Assembly (NCBI GenBank): GCA_016936295.1
Contig: JAFGYD010000104.1
Location: 1-37,458 of the forward strand
Source: Spirochaetales bacterium
GTDB lineage: Bacteria > Spirochaetota > Spirochaetia > DSM-2461
Length of the DNA stretch: 37,458 bases
Direction: 5' to 3'
Shown here one piece after another: positions 1 to 7,381 of the stretch (positions are counted from its first letter, which is position 1; each line of letters starts with the position of its first letter). Position numbers and translations under genes: made by a program. Below the pieces are notes generated by a model. That model did no database searches, was not told the origin of the DNA, and was given only the letters and a program-made list of their open reading frames with translations.

Positions 1-13
1 GAAGTAAAAATGT

Positions 14-802
14 CTATAATTCTTCTAAGTCTTCGGATTGGTCTATCTGCTGTTTCTGTGCAATTTTCATGTATTTTGATAAAATATGAATAAATTCCAT
101 ATTAAAGTCTATTGAAATTATGTAAGTTGCATCATTTTCTTCTTCAACTTTACCTGCAAGTTTTATTTTTTGCATATTGTAGTAAATTTTAAAGCTATAT
201 ACTTTATCTTTTTCAAGGTTTAAGTTATTTGAGCCCTTACTAATTTCGAGAAATCCGGGAGATATACCCTTGATAGCTGCATTTAATATAGATTTATTTG
301 GATAAGAAATCTCTATAAAAGTTATAGGTATCTTTTTCTCGGAAGTAATATACCCAGATTCCTTACTACTACTATGTAATTTTTTGTAAATAGAAGAAAC
401 CTCGGAAAGGTATAGAAAAAGTTCTCTGTAAAAGTCTGATATTGAAGAAAGGTCGAGATTTACACTATATATTGAGTCTCGAATATTTGTTAATTTACTA
501 AATTTACCCTTTAAGTAAAAAGAGACTTGTCGCCCAAAGTATGTAGAGTCGAATGCAAGGTTTAAAGCTACAATTTTATCTTCGAACTGGTTGAAATATT
601 TTATCTCCTGTTTACCTAGAACTAGTAATAAATTGCATGTTTTTAAAGAGAATGAACCAGGAGTACAGTGTAAAAAATAGTTACCTACTTTTAATCTTGA
701 TTCTTGTGGATTATAACCTGATATCCTTAATAAAAAAGGTTCTAATTTAAGAATACTTTGTTTATGTTTTTCTTCTAGTTTTTTAATCTGATATTCTAAC
801 AC
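14..802 (-). CDS. Hypothetical cytoplasmic protein, possibly with a C-terminal PilZ-like domain
   Basis: 262 aa with no signal peptide or membrane segment. I do not firmly recognise it. Residues about 150-245 read like a weak PilZ fold: a small-residue turn in 'ISPGFLEIS', then alternating beta strands, then a terminal helix ('FIHILSKYM'). The canonical RxxxR and (D/N)xSxxG c-di-GMP motifs are not clear, so it may be degenerate or unrelated. The start is GTG, preceded by AGGTGG at good spacing. The gene is divergent from the DUF2161 gene. A likely promoter reads on the minus strand (TTGCCC at 847-842, 17 bp, TATAAT at 824-819). A two-domain PilZN/PilZ protein of the spirochaete kind is my best guess, and only a guess. 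Confidence 0.45.
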   Translation of the reverse strand: MLEYQIKKLEEKHKQSILKLEPFLLRISGYNPQESRLKVGNYFLHCTPGSFSLKTCNLLLVLGKQEIKYFNQFEDKIVALNLAFDSTYFGRQVSFYLKGKFSKLTNIRDSIYSVNLDLSSISDFYRELFLYLSEVSSIYKKLHSSSKESGYITSEKKIPITFIEISYPNKSILNAAIKGISPGFLEISKGSNNLNLEKDKVYSFKIYYNMQKIKLAGKVEEENDATYIISIDFNMEFIHILSKYMKIAQKQQIDQSEDLEEL

Positions 803-818
803 ATATCCACCTGTAAAA

Positions 819-847
819 ATTATACCTCAATAACCATTGAAGGGCAA
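819..847 (-). promoter_or_regulatory. Sigma-70-like promoter for the 14-802 gene
   Basis: Read on the minus strand, TTGCCC (-35) is followed after 17 bp by a perfect TATAAT (-10). The predicted start would leave a leader of about 10 nt that contains the AGGTGG Shine-Dalgarno. It overlaps the candidate promoter of the divergent DUF2161 gene. Confidence 0.45.
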
Positions 848-865
848 TTTTTTTAAATATAGACT
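837..865 (+). promoter_or_regulatory. Candidate promoter giving a leaderless DUF2161 mRNA
   Basis: TTGAAG and TAGACT (each 4/6 to consensus) are spaced 17 bp apart, with the ATG 7 nt after the -10. There is no Shine-Dalgarno before this ATG. Confidence 0.3.
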
Positions 866-872
866 ATATGGT

Positions 873-1547
873 ATGATTAAGGAAATAGATATTGCAAAAC
901 CTGTTGAAGAATTTTTTGAAGATTTAGGTTTTACTGTAAGAAGTGAAGTTAAAGGGTGCGATATAACAGCATTTAGAGGTGAAGAACTAATAGTTATAGA
1001 GTGTAAAAAAATGGTAAATCTTAAATTAATTTATCAAGCTGTGGATAGACAGGAGTTTTGTGATAGTGTCTATTTAGCAGTACCTAGTGGTGCAGTAACT
1101 AGAAGTAATAAAAGAAGTTTGAATAAACTTTTAAAAAGATTAGAGTTGGGACTTATCTTTGTACATTTCATGAAAAATAAAACAAAGGTTGAAGTTATTT
1201 TTGAGCCAAAAGAAAATAGACGAATTAAAAAACACAGAAAAAAAATTAATATTATAGACGAAATAAAACAGAGAAGTGGGAATTATAATGTTGGTGGAAG
1301 TGTAGGTAAAAAACTTATGACAGCGTATAAAGAAAATGCTTTAGAAATAGCTTTACAGCTAAAAGAAAAGGGGGCTCTTAGCTGTAAAGAATTAAAGGAT
1401 TTAGGAACTTCTGTAAAAACATATTCCATACTCTACCAGAATCATTATGGATGGTTCTTTAAGGATTCCGGTTATGGTAAGTATGGATTGTCGGATAAAG
1501 GAATTATTGCCGTGGAAGACTATATAAAATTAAAGAGACTTAATTAA
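873..1547 (+). CDS. DUF2161-type PD-(D/E)XK phosphodiesterase-like protein
   Basis: The N-terminal domain has the restriction-endonuclease-like core: an early helix with acidic residues, 'GCDITAF' (Asp), then 'IVIECKK' (E-x-K). This is the layout of the DUF2161 family of predicted nucleases. The C-terminal third (from about residue 135) is basic and then helical, possibly winged-helix. The ORF track starts at a TTG at 837. I prefer the ATG at 873, because family similarity begins there and TTGAAG (837-842) and TAGACT (860-865) look like promoter boxes. That would make the mRNA nearly leaderless, since no Shine-Dalgarno is visible. The 3' end overlaps the convergent rhodanese gene by 18 bp. 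No methyltransferase partner is adjacent, so it is not an obvious restriction system. Substrate unknown. Confidence 0.7.
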   Translation: MIKEIDIAKPVEEFFEDLGFTVRSEVKGCDITAFRGEELIVIECKKMVNLKLIYQAVDRQEFCDSVYLAVPSGAVTRSNKRSLNKLLKRLELGLIFVHFMKNKTKVEVIFEPKENRRIKKHRKKINIIDEIKQRSGNYNVGGSVGKKLMTAYKENALEIALQLKEKGALSCKELKDLGTSVKTYSILYQNHYGWFFKDSGYGKYGLSDKGIIAVEDYIKLKRLN

Positions 1548-1895
1548 TTTCTCCATTTTAAATTTAGTTCCAGCGTTGTATACGTTAGTAAACCCATCGG
1601 ATTTTAAAGTACTACATGCAACCGAAGATCTAGACCCACTAGCACAGTATAAAATTAATGGAGTTTCTTTTTTTATTTTATTTTTTTTCACACCATTTAG
1701 TATGCTTCCATGCTCTATATTTAGTGCATTTTTAACATGACCACTTTTATATTCCATGCTTGATCTAACATCAATAATTTTACCACCATTAGCCATAACT
1801 TCTTTTAGTTGAGCAGGTTTAATATTCCCTTTACTACTTACTATTTTAAATAATACAAGAATAGCAACAGGTACTATTAAGGTTATTGGATCCAT
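1530..1895 (-). CDS. Membrane-anchored single-domain rhodanese
   Basis: 121 aa. Residues 4-18 form a hydrophobic N-terminal segment, probably one membrane anchor. A single rhodanese domain follows, with 'IIDVRSSMEYKSGHV' and the active loop 'YCASGSRS', whose Cys84 would carry the persulfide. The loop is six residues, the usual size for sulfur-transferring rhodaneses of the PspE/GlpE kind. The start ATG has an AAGGAG Shine-Dalgarno at 5 nt. The topology is unclear; if the short N-terminus stays outside, the domain is cytoplasmic. The 3' end overlaps the convergent DUF2161 gene. Sulfur donor and acceptor cannot be read from context. Confidence 0.85.
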   Translation of the reverse strand: MDPITLIVPVAILVLFKIVSSKGNIKPAQLKEVMANGGKIIDVRSSMEYKSGHVKNALNIEHGSILNGVKKNKIKKETPLILYCASGSRSSVACSTLKSDGFTNVYNAGTKFKMEKLIKSL

Positions 1896-2020
1896 TATAT
1901 CTCCTTATTTGAATATATAAAACATTGTATATTTAAGCAATTGTTAAATCAAGATTAAAAGAAGGTAAATTTTTGTAAAAAATACTTTTGAGTTGCTTTA
2001 ATATATATTACAGTAGAGGA

Positions 2021-2584
2021 ATGATATTATTTATAATTTCAGCGGTTGTTTTTTTTGCAATTTTTTCATTTATAGCTGAAAGAAAAGCCCCTGAAGAGTA
2101 TAGTAAGAAGATAAACACACTAGATGAACTGGCTTGCCAAAACTATGAAAATAGAACCATTATGCAATGGGGATATTGGGGATTTGGCATATTGATAGTA
2201 GTAGGTATATTAATTAACATAAACAGTTCTATTAAGGAATTTCACTATAGTATTCCTCTTCTCTTCTATTCTGGTTTTATGATTTTGGCGGGACTATTCT
2301 CGGCAAAACCGTTTGAACATTTGGTATTCTATTCTATAAGTGAAAGCAAAAAACATACTATATTTATGCAATTGGCTGAATTTAGTATAGGTCTGCTAAT
2401 AATGATGAAACTAATTATAGAAGTTGGCACTTTTAATAGGGTTTTTAATGTTATAGTGCTTATAGTGGTGTTATATTCGTCTATAATGGGTGGGAGAAGT
2501 TCAAATAAAAGAGGTCTTTACGAAAGAATGAAATATTTTGCCCATTTTTTTTGGTTAATTTATGCAAATTCAAGTTTAATGTAG
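2021..2584 (+). CDS. Multi-pass membrane protein, DUF998-like
   Basis: 187 aa from the ATG at 2021, preceded by AGAGGA at very short spacing. The ORF track begins at a TTG (1988) that I think is not used. There are about five hydrophobic segments: residues 1-17, 50-67, 79-93, a stretch near 120-135, and 140-155. The first helix is followed by a conserved-looking soluble stretch ('TLDELACQNYENR') and then a tryptophan-rich helix start, a layout resembling DUF998 integral membrane proteins. No catalytic residues can be assigned. It sits 11 nt before the DsbD-alpha-like gene and may be cotranscribed with it. The family call is tentative. Confidence 0.55.
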   Translation: MILFIISAVVFFAIFSFIAERKAPEEYSKKINTLDELACQNYENRTIMQWGYWGFGILIVVGILININSSIKEFHYSIPLLFYSGFMILAGLFSAKPFEHLVFYSISESKKHTIFMQLAEFSIGLLIMMKLIIEVGTFNRVFNVIVLIVVLYSSIMGGRSSNKRGLYERMKYFAHFFWLIYANSSLM

Positions 2585-2595
2585 AAAGGGAAATT

Positions 2596-3078
2596 ATGAG
2601 AAAGTACTTATTATTATTTTTAATTGTGGTGTCATTTAATTTGTATAGTGAAAATAAGGTTTCATTTAAAACTATGAGTAATAGAATTGAAGCAACAATA
2701 ACATTAGATAATGAAGAATATATAACTTTAAATGAAGATTTTTTCTATTTAATGGTAGAATCGGATAAATATACTTTTAAGTTTTCAGGTTATCCAAAAG
2801 GTGAAATCAATATTAATGGTGAAACTGTTTATTTTGGTAAAGTTATTCTGGCTGGAGAGCTTGAGCTTAAAGAAAATATTCTCCCAGATGATTATTTAAT
2901 AAATGTGATATTGGGATATCAATCATGCACAAAAGATGGGATGTGTAATATTCCTGTTGAAGTTTCTGAAAATATTTTAGTGAAAAACAACCAAAAAATT
3001 TTATATATCCCAATAGGTATTGGACTTTTAATTATTTTAATAGTGATAGTATTACTTGTTAAAAGAAGAAAAAATTGA
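2596..3078 (+). CDS. Free-standing DsbD N-terminal (alpha) domain with C-terminal membrane anchor
   Basis: 160 aa from the ATG at 2596, which has AAAGGGA upstream; the longer ORF-track start is not needed. A signal peptide (residues 1-18) ends near 'NLYSE'. An immunoglobulin-like beta domain follows and ends in 'GYQSCTKDGMCNIPVE'. The C-x5-C spacing and context match the redox pair of the DsbD alpha domain (E. coli C103/C109). A terminal helix (about 135-155) followed by 'KRRKN' anchors it with the domain outside the cytoplasm. DsbD normally fuses this domain to a transmembrane beta domain and a thioredoxin-like gamma domain; both are absent here. It may accept electrons from a separate CcdA/DsbD-like protein. 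The stop overlaps the next gene's TTG start. Confidence 0.75.
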   Translation: MRKYLLLFLIVVSFNLYSENKVSFKTMSNRIEATITLDNEEYITLNEDFFYLMVESDKYTFKFSGYPKGEININGETVYFGKVILAGELELKENILPDDYLINVILGYQSCTKDGMCNIPVEVSENILVKNNQKILYIPIGIGLLIILIVIVLLVKRRKN

Positions 3079-4070
3079 AAGAGGAAAATCGAATTACTGT
3101 AGATTTAACTGCAGTCATTTACAGGATTAAAGATTCAGAACCTCAAATAATGACAATCCCATCTCCTTTATCTCTTCCTAGTGGTGCATTTGATCCAGAA
3201 AACCACAGAACAATGGAGTTAGGTTTAAGAAGTTGGGTTCAAGAGCAAACTGGGCAGAAATTAGACTATGTAGAACAAATTTATACCTATGGGAATTGGC
3301 ATAGAAATAAGAGTAATCGACAAGGTAGCAGGAATGTTACTGTTGGTTATTATGCATTAATGCCCTATGTAAAAACTGATATGTCTCTACCAGGAAGATG
3401 GATGAATTTATATAATTTCTTTCCTTGGGAGGATTTTAGAAGTGGAATCCCTGGAATAGTAACAGATATTATTGAACCTAATTTAATTAAGTGGAGTAAA
3501 GATTGTGATCCTTTAGAAAGAAAGGATAGGGAAGAGAGAATCAGATTAAATTTTGGTGATTTTAGAAACTGGGATATGAGTAAGGTCCTTTTTAGATACG
3601 AGATATTATATGAGGCTGGTCTTGTTTCAGAAGCGCATAGGGATTGGGATGACTGGGCAAAAGATGCTAAATATAGGTTACCTATAAGTTCATCTTTTAT
3701 TGACGATATGAATTATAGAAATTTATCAAGAGATCTTGGACTACCCATGGCTGGTGATCATAGAAGAATTTTAGCATCTATGACTGCAAGAATTAGGGGG
3801 AAAATACCTTATAAACCTATAGCCTTTAAATTACTACCTAAGGAATTTACTCTTTTAGCTGTTCAGCATGTATATGAAGGAATAACAGGAATGCAACTTC
3901 ATAAACAGAATTTTAGAAGATATATTAAGCAGGGAAATTTTGTTATAGAAACAGGAGATGAGGATGCTACTGGTCCAGGTAGACCAGCAGCTGTATACTC
4001 ATTTAGGAGTGATGTTGAAGCAGAAAGAGTAAATGTAGGATTAAATTTACCCTTTAAGAGAATTGAGTAG
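3075..4070 (+). CDS. Nudix/winged-helix NAD-metabolism regulator, long NrtR-like (COG4111-like)
   Basis: 331 aa. The N-terminal Nudix fold carries a degenerate Nudix box: 'LPSGAFDPENH' begins it, but the catalytic REUXEE is replaced by 'RSWVQEQTG'. It therefore probably binds a nucleotide without hydrolysing it. The C-terminal winged helix (about 245-315) includes 'LHKQNFRRYI' and ends in 'GRPAAVYSFR', the NrtR signature. About 100 extra residues ('FRYEILYEAGLVSEA', 'DHRRILASMTARIRGK') separate the domains. As far as I recall, this matches the longer 'NAD regulator' type of alphaproteobacteria rather than classical NrtR of about 220 aa. The TTG start overlaps the previous stop (TTGA). Its likely target is the nadABC operon, one gene away. 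DNA-binding role inferred. Confidence 0.8.
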   Translation: MKEENRITVDLTAVIYRIKDSEPQIMTIPSPLSLPSGAFDPENHRTMELGLRSWVQEQTGQKLDYVEQIYTYGNWHRNKSNRQGSRNVTVGYYALMPYVKTDMSLPGRWMNLYNFFPWEDFRSGIPGIVTDIIEPNLIKWSKDCDPLERKDREERIRLNFGDFRNWDMSKVLFRYEILYEAGLVSEAHRDWDDWAKDAKYRLPISSSFIDDMNYRNLSRDLGLPMAGDHRRILASMTARIRGKIPYKPIAFKLLPKEFTLLAVQHVYEGITGMQLHKQNFRRYIKQGNFVIETGDEDATGPGRPAAVYSFRSDVEAERVNVGLNLPFKRIE

Positions 4071-4721
4071 ATCATTAGCCCTAATATTTTTGGGGTATAG
4101 TTTTAAGGCTTCGTTGCAATATTTTATTGCTTCATTTTTATCTTTTTTTGTATAAGCTATTGAAAGAGCAAGATAGGTGTCAAAGAGTGTTTCCATGTCA
4201 TCTGCATTAGTAATAATGTTTTTTAGTGACTCTATTCCTTTATTAAAATCTCCGCCAAAGATGGCCGGGGCATTAATCAGACCATTAGCAATTATAAATT
4301 CAGCTCTATAATTACTTTTATCCATTTCAAGGGATTTTATTGCGTAGTTATTAATATCTTTAGAGTTTGCTATAATATAACTAACACCTTTTTGTAGCAT
4401 TAAATAAGTTCCAGCTTCTGACAATATTCTTAATTGATTTGATGAAGGATCTCTTTTTATCTCCATTTCTGAAATTTCAATAACCTCTTCCAAGACTTTT
4501 ATAGATTCTTTTTTGTTATTTATCAAATAGAGAGCCTTCCCTTGATAGAGAAGAATTTCACACTGCTCTTCAACATCTTTTCCTTGAATATTTGTTAGTT
4601 TTTCCACAAATTCTGTTGAGTCAATACTATTATTTAGCCAACTTTCTTTTAATGAATTTAAATTATTACTGTAAATTGTTAATGGAAATATAAGTATCAA
4701 TATTGTAAAAATGTACCGCAT
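4047..4721 (-). CDS. Exported TPR-repeat protein
   Basis: 224 aa. A signal peptide covers residues 1-18 ('ILILIFPLTIYS'). The rest is helical with tetratricopeptide-like repeats. The clearest is at the C-terminus ('NEAIKYCNEALKLYPKNI'); another lies near 75-85, and the middle carries 'FGGDFNKGIESLKNII'. It is probably a periplasmic scaffold. The ATG is preceded by AGGAGG at 5 nt, a strong ribosome site. The 3' end overlaps the convergent NAD regulator by 24 bp. It stands alone between the regulator and the nad operon, and nothing suggests a role in NAD synthesis. Binding partner unknown. Confidence 0.7.
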   Translation of the reverse strand: MRYIFTILILIFPLTIYSNNLNSLKESWLNNSIDSTEFVEKLTNIQGKDVEEQCEILLYQGKALYLINNKKESIKVLEEVIEISEMEIKRDPSSNQLRILSEAGTYLMLQKGVSYIIANSKDINNYAIKSLEMDKSNYRAEFIIANGLINAPAIFGGDFNKGIESLKNIITNADDMETLFDTYLALSIAYTKKDKNEAIKYCNEALKLYPKNIRANDLLNSLKG

Positions 4722-4767
4722 TTATTCCTCCTAATTAATAGTATAGTCATTTTTGAATAAACTTCTA

Positions 4768-4796
4768 TTGACTTTTTTTTTTATGAGGAGGATTAT
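4768..4796 (+). promoter_or_regulatory. Promoter of the nadABC operon
   Basis: TTGACT (5/6 to consensus) is followed after 17 bp by GATTAT (4/6). Transcription would start near 4803, inside the inverted repeat at 4793-4813, about 24 nt before the nadA ATG. The -10 is weak, so the exact start is uncertain. Confidence 0.45.
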
Positions 4797-4813
4797 GCTC
4801 ATTATGAGTATAA
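4793..4813 (+). promoter_or_regulatory. Candidate operator of nadABC (21-bp inverted repeat)
   Basis: Arms TTATGCTCAT and ATGAGTATAA flank a single central T, and 9 of 10 positions pair. The repeat covers the end of the -10 and the predicted start, and abuts the AAGGAG of nadA. A further copy of the half-site TTATGAG lies at 4781-4787, exactly 21 bp before the one at 4802-4808. This is a good position for steric repression. The nearby NrtR-like protein is the obvious candidate binder, but that link is inferred. Confidence 0.6.
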
Positions 4814-4826
4814 ATAAGGAGTTTTT

Positions 4827-5828
4827 ATGATTTTTAATCCGGAATTTACAAAAGAGGTTCAAGAGGGAACAGAACACCTCTACTCACTTGTTAAAGACGT
4901 GATACCTAGAATGGAGTGGGAAGTAAAGGCTCCGTATATATATAGAATTAATCAGATTAAGAAAGAGAAAAACGTTGTAATTTTGGCACACAACTATATG
5001 ACATCGGATATATTTCATTGTATTGCTGATATACAGGGAGACTCATTAGGTTTAGCAAGAGAAGCTGCAAAAACCGATGCCGAAACAATTTTAGTTTGTG
5101 GTGTTTATTTTATGGCCGAGACTACAAAGGTTTTAAATCCAAATAAAAGGGTTTTAATTTCTGATCCTACCGCAGGGTGTTCATTGGCCGATTCAATAAG
5201 TGGTAATGATATTAAAAAACTAAGGGAAGAGTACCCTGGAGTACCTGTTGTTACTTATGTTAATACAACAGCAGAGACAAAAGCAGAAGTTGATATCTGT
5301 TGTACATCTGGTAATGCTCTTAAGATTATAGAAAGCATAGATAGTGATAGAATCCTTTTTGTTCCAGACCGATTTTTATGTAGAAATATGCAGACACAGA
5401 CAGATAAAAAACTTATTGAGTGGTCTAAAGGAAGTTGTGAAGTTCATGAATTATTCACAGTAGAGAGTATTAATGAGTTTAGAGCTGCCCATGACAATTT
5501 AGTTGTTATTGCTCACCCGGAGTGTCCACGGGAAATTGTGGAGGCATCCGATTTTTCTGGTTCAACCGCAGATATGATTAATTTTGTTGAAGAAAATAGA
5601 CCTAAAAAAATATTAATGGTTACTGAATGCTCCATGAGTGATAACTTGACAGGGTTATACCCAGATGTTGAATTTATTAGGCCATGTAACCTATGTCCGC
5701 ATATGAAGAAAATCACAGTTGAAAATATTTTAGAAACCTTAGAAACAATGTCCCCAGAAGTTATAGTTTCATCAGATGTTATTGAAGGTGCTAAAAGATC
5801 TGTTGAGAGAATGTTAGAGGTTAAATAA
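4827..5828 (+). CDS. nadA: Quinolinate synthase NadA
   Basis: 333 aa, full length. NadA condenses iminoaspartate (made by NadB) with dihydroxyacetone phosphate to give quinolinate, using a [4Fe-4S] cluster. Cys residues in the conserved motifs are present: 'AGCSLADS' (C118), 'AHPECP' (C233) and 'PCNLCPHMKK' (C287/C290). The 'VILAHNYM' and 'GDSLGLAREA' motifs at the substrate site are also intact. AAGGAG lies 5 nt before the ATG. First gene of nadABC; its stop overlaps the nadB start by one base (TAATG). Probably regulated at the inverted repeat just upstream. Confidence 0.97.
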   Translation: MIFNPEFTKEVQEGTEHLYSLVKDVIPRMEWEVKAPYIYRINQIKKEKNVVILAHNYMTSDIFHCIADIQGDSLGLAREAAKTDAETILVCGVYFMAETTKVLNPNKRVLISDPTAGCSLADSISGNDIKKLREEYPGVPVVTYVNTTAETKAEVDICCTSGNALKIIESIDSDRILFVPDRFLCRNMQTQTDKKLIEWSKGSCEVHELFTVESINEFRAAHDNLVVIAHPECPREIVEASDFSGSTADMINFVEENRPKKILMVTECSMSDNLTGLYPDVEFIRPCNLCPHMKKITVENILETLETMSPEVIVSSDVIEGAKRSVERMLEVK

Positions 5829-7381
5829 TGGATAGTGATCCTGTTTTCGATATTATTGTAGTTGGTTCCGGTGCTGCAGGTTTAACTGCAGCCATAGAGT
5901 CTGGTAGTAAGCGGGTTCTAATTGTTACAAAAACTGGATCTTTTACTAGTGGGAGTTCTCCATTAGCACAGGGTGGTATTGCCGCATCTACTGGTTCCGA
6001 TGATTCTCCGGATTTACACTACGATGATACGATTAAAGCAGGAGTCTTTTCGGGAATATCGGATCAAATATCCTTTTTAACACAGAACGGTGAATCGGCT
6101 ATTGAAAATTTAATTAAACTAAATATGCAGTTTGATAAAAATGAACATGGTGATTTAGATAGAAATAAAGAGGCTGCCCACTCTCGAAGAAGGGTTTTAA
6201 AAGCTGGTGGCGATGCAACAGGAAGAGTTCTGGTTGAAACACTTTATAGCGAAGCAGTTAAAAGAAGTAATATTCACTGGAAGTCTAATTTTTTTGTTTA
6301 CGATCTAGTTCTTGATGGGGATACCGTACAAGGTGTTGTTGGCTACTCTAAAGATAGTGGATGGCAGTTTATTAGATCCCAAAGGGTTATTTTGGCAACA
6401 GGTGGCCTTGGTCAGCTATTTGGACATACTACGAACCCTAAGGAAGCTACAGGAGATTCTATGGCTATTGCTTTAAGATCTGGTTTAAGACTTAAAGAGA
6501 TAGAGATGGTTCAGTTCCATCCAACTGCACTAAATGTTAAAAATGGAGACTCTTTAATGCTACTCACCGAAGCATTAAGAGGTGATGGTGCAATTCTTGT
6601 AAAAAAAGATGGAACACCTTTTATGGGGAAGTATTCTCCTTTAAAGGAATTAGCACCTAGAGATGTTGTTTCCAGAGGTATTTGGAGTGAGATAATTAAT
6701 GGCTTTGATGTTTTTCTCGATTTAACCAAAATTGATAATATTGGAGATAAATTTCCTACAGTTACATCCTTTTGTTTAAAAGTTGGATTAAATCCAAATA
6801 TTGATCTTATACCCGTTACTCCAGCTGTTCACTATGTAATGGGTGGAGTGGATATAAATTCCATTCTTCCTAAAGGTCTGGGTGTTGCGGGTGAAGCTGC
6901 ATACACTGGAGTTCATGGGGCAAATAGATTAGCAAGTAATTCTCTTCTTGAATGCTTAGTTTATGGAAAATCCGAAGCATTGAGGGTTTTGAAAGAAAAT
7001 CATGAACTTATCGATTTTATACCTGAATATTTAAGTTTATCAAATATTAAGTCTGGCGAAATTATAAAAAAATATAGATCAGATTTACAAAAAATTATGT
7101 ATACATATTGTGGAATTATACGTAATGAAACGCTTTTAGAAAAAGGCAAAGTAGAGTTAAAGGATTTAAAAACTCGTCTTTATAAAGAGAAGGATGATAG
7201 TGAATCCTTGGAATACAGTAGAGTTGTATGTTGGCTTGAATTATTAAATATGATGGATCTTGGACTAAGTATGATTGACTCTGCACTGTACAGAAAAGAG
7301 AGTAGAGGAGCACATTATAGGGATGATTATCCTGAAAAATCTATTAAATGGGACAGAATTATTGTTAAGGAGTTAGGGTGA
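5828..7381 (+). CDS. nadB: L-aspartate oxidase NadB
   Basis: 517 aa. A flavoprotein that oxidises L-aspartate to iminoaspartate for NadA, first step of de novo NAD synthesis. The N-terminal FAD dinucleotide fold has 'VVGSGAAGLTAA'. The capping region and substrate site carry 'APRDVVSRGI', 'HYVMGGVDIN' and 'TGVHGANRLASNSLLEC', all typical of the succinate dehydrogenase/fumarate reductase flavoprotein family in its NadB form. The C-terminal helical domain is present ('GIIRNETLLEKG'). The start overlaps the nadA stop by 1 nt and the end overlaps nadC by 4 nt, so translation is probably coupled. No missing key motif. Confidence 0.96.
   Translation: MDSDPVFDIIVVGSGAAGLTAAIESGSKRVLIVTKTGSFTSGSSPLAQGGIAASTGSDDSPDLHYDDTIKAGVFSGISDQISFLTQNGESAIENLIKLNMQFDKNEHGDLDRNKEAAHSRRRVLKAGGDATGRVLVETLYSEAVKRSNIHWKSNFFVYDLVLDGDTVQGVVGYSKDSGWQFIRSQRVILATGGLGQLFGHTTNPKEATGDSMAIALRSGLRLKEIEMVQFHPTALNVKNGDSLMLLTEALRGDGAILVKKDGTPFMGKYSPLKELAPRDVVSRGIWSEIINGFDVFLDLTKIDNIGDKFPTVTSFCLKVGLNPNIDLIPVTPAVHYVMGGVDINSILPKGLGVAGEAAYTGVHGANRLASNSLLECLVYGKSEALRVLKENHELIDFIPEYLSLSNIKSGEIIKKYRSDLQKIMYTYCGIIRNETLLEKGKVELKDLKTRLYKEKDDSESLEYSRVVCWLELLNMMDLGLSMIDSALYRKESRGAHYRDDYPEKSIKWDRIIVKELG

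Noticed and set aside
1988-2020. TTG start of the DUF998-like ORF as given in the track
   Set aside because: The ATG at 2021 has AGAGGA before it and begins the first membrane helix; the extra 11 residues add nothing.
5513-5716. 67-aa minus-strand ORF inside nadA
   Set aside because: Shadow of a clearly coding plus-strand gene; no ribosome site or recognisable product.
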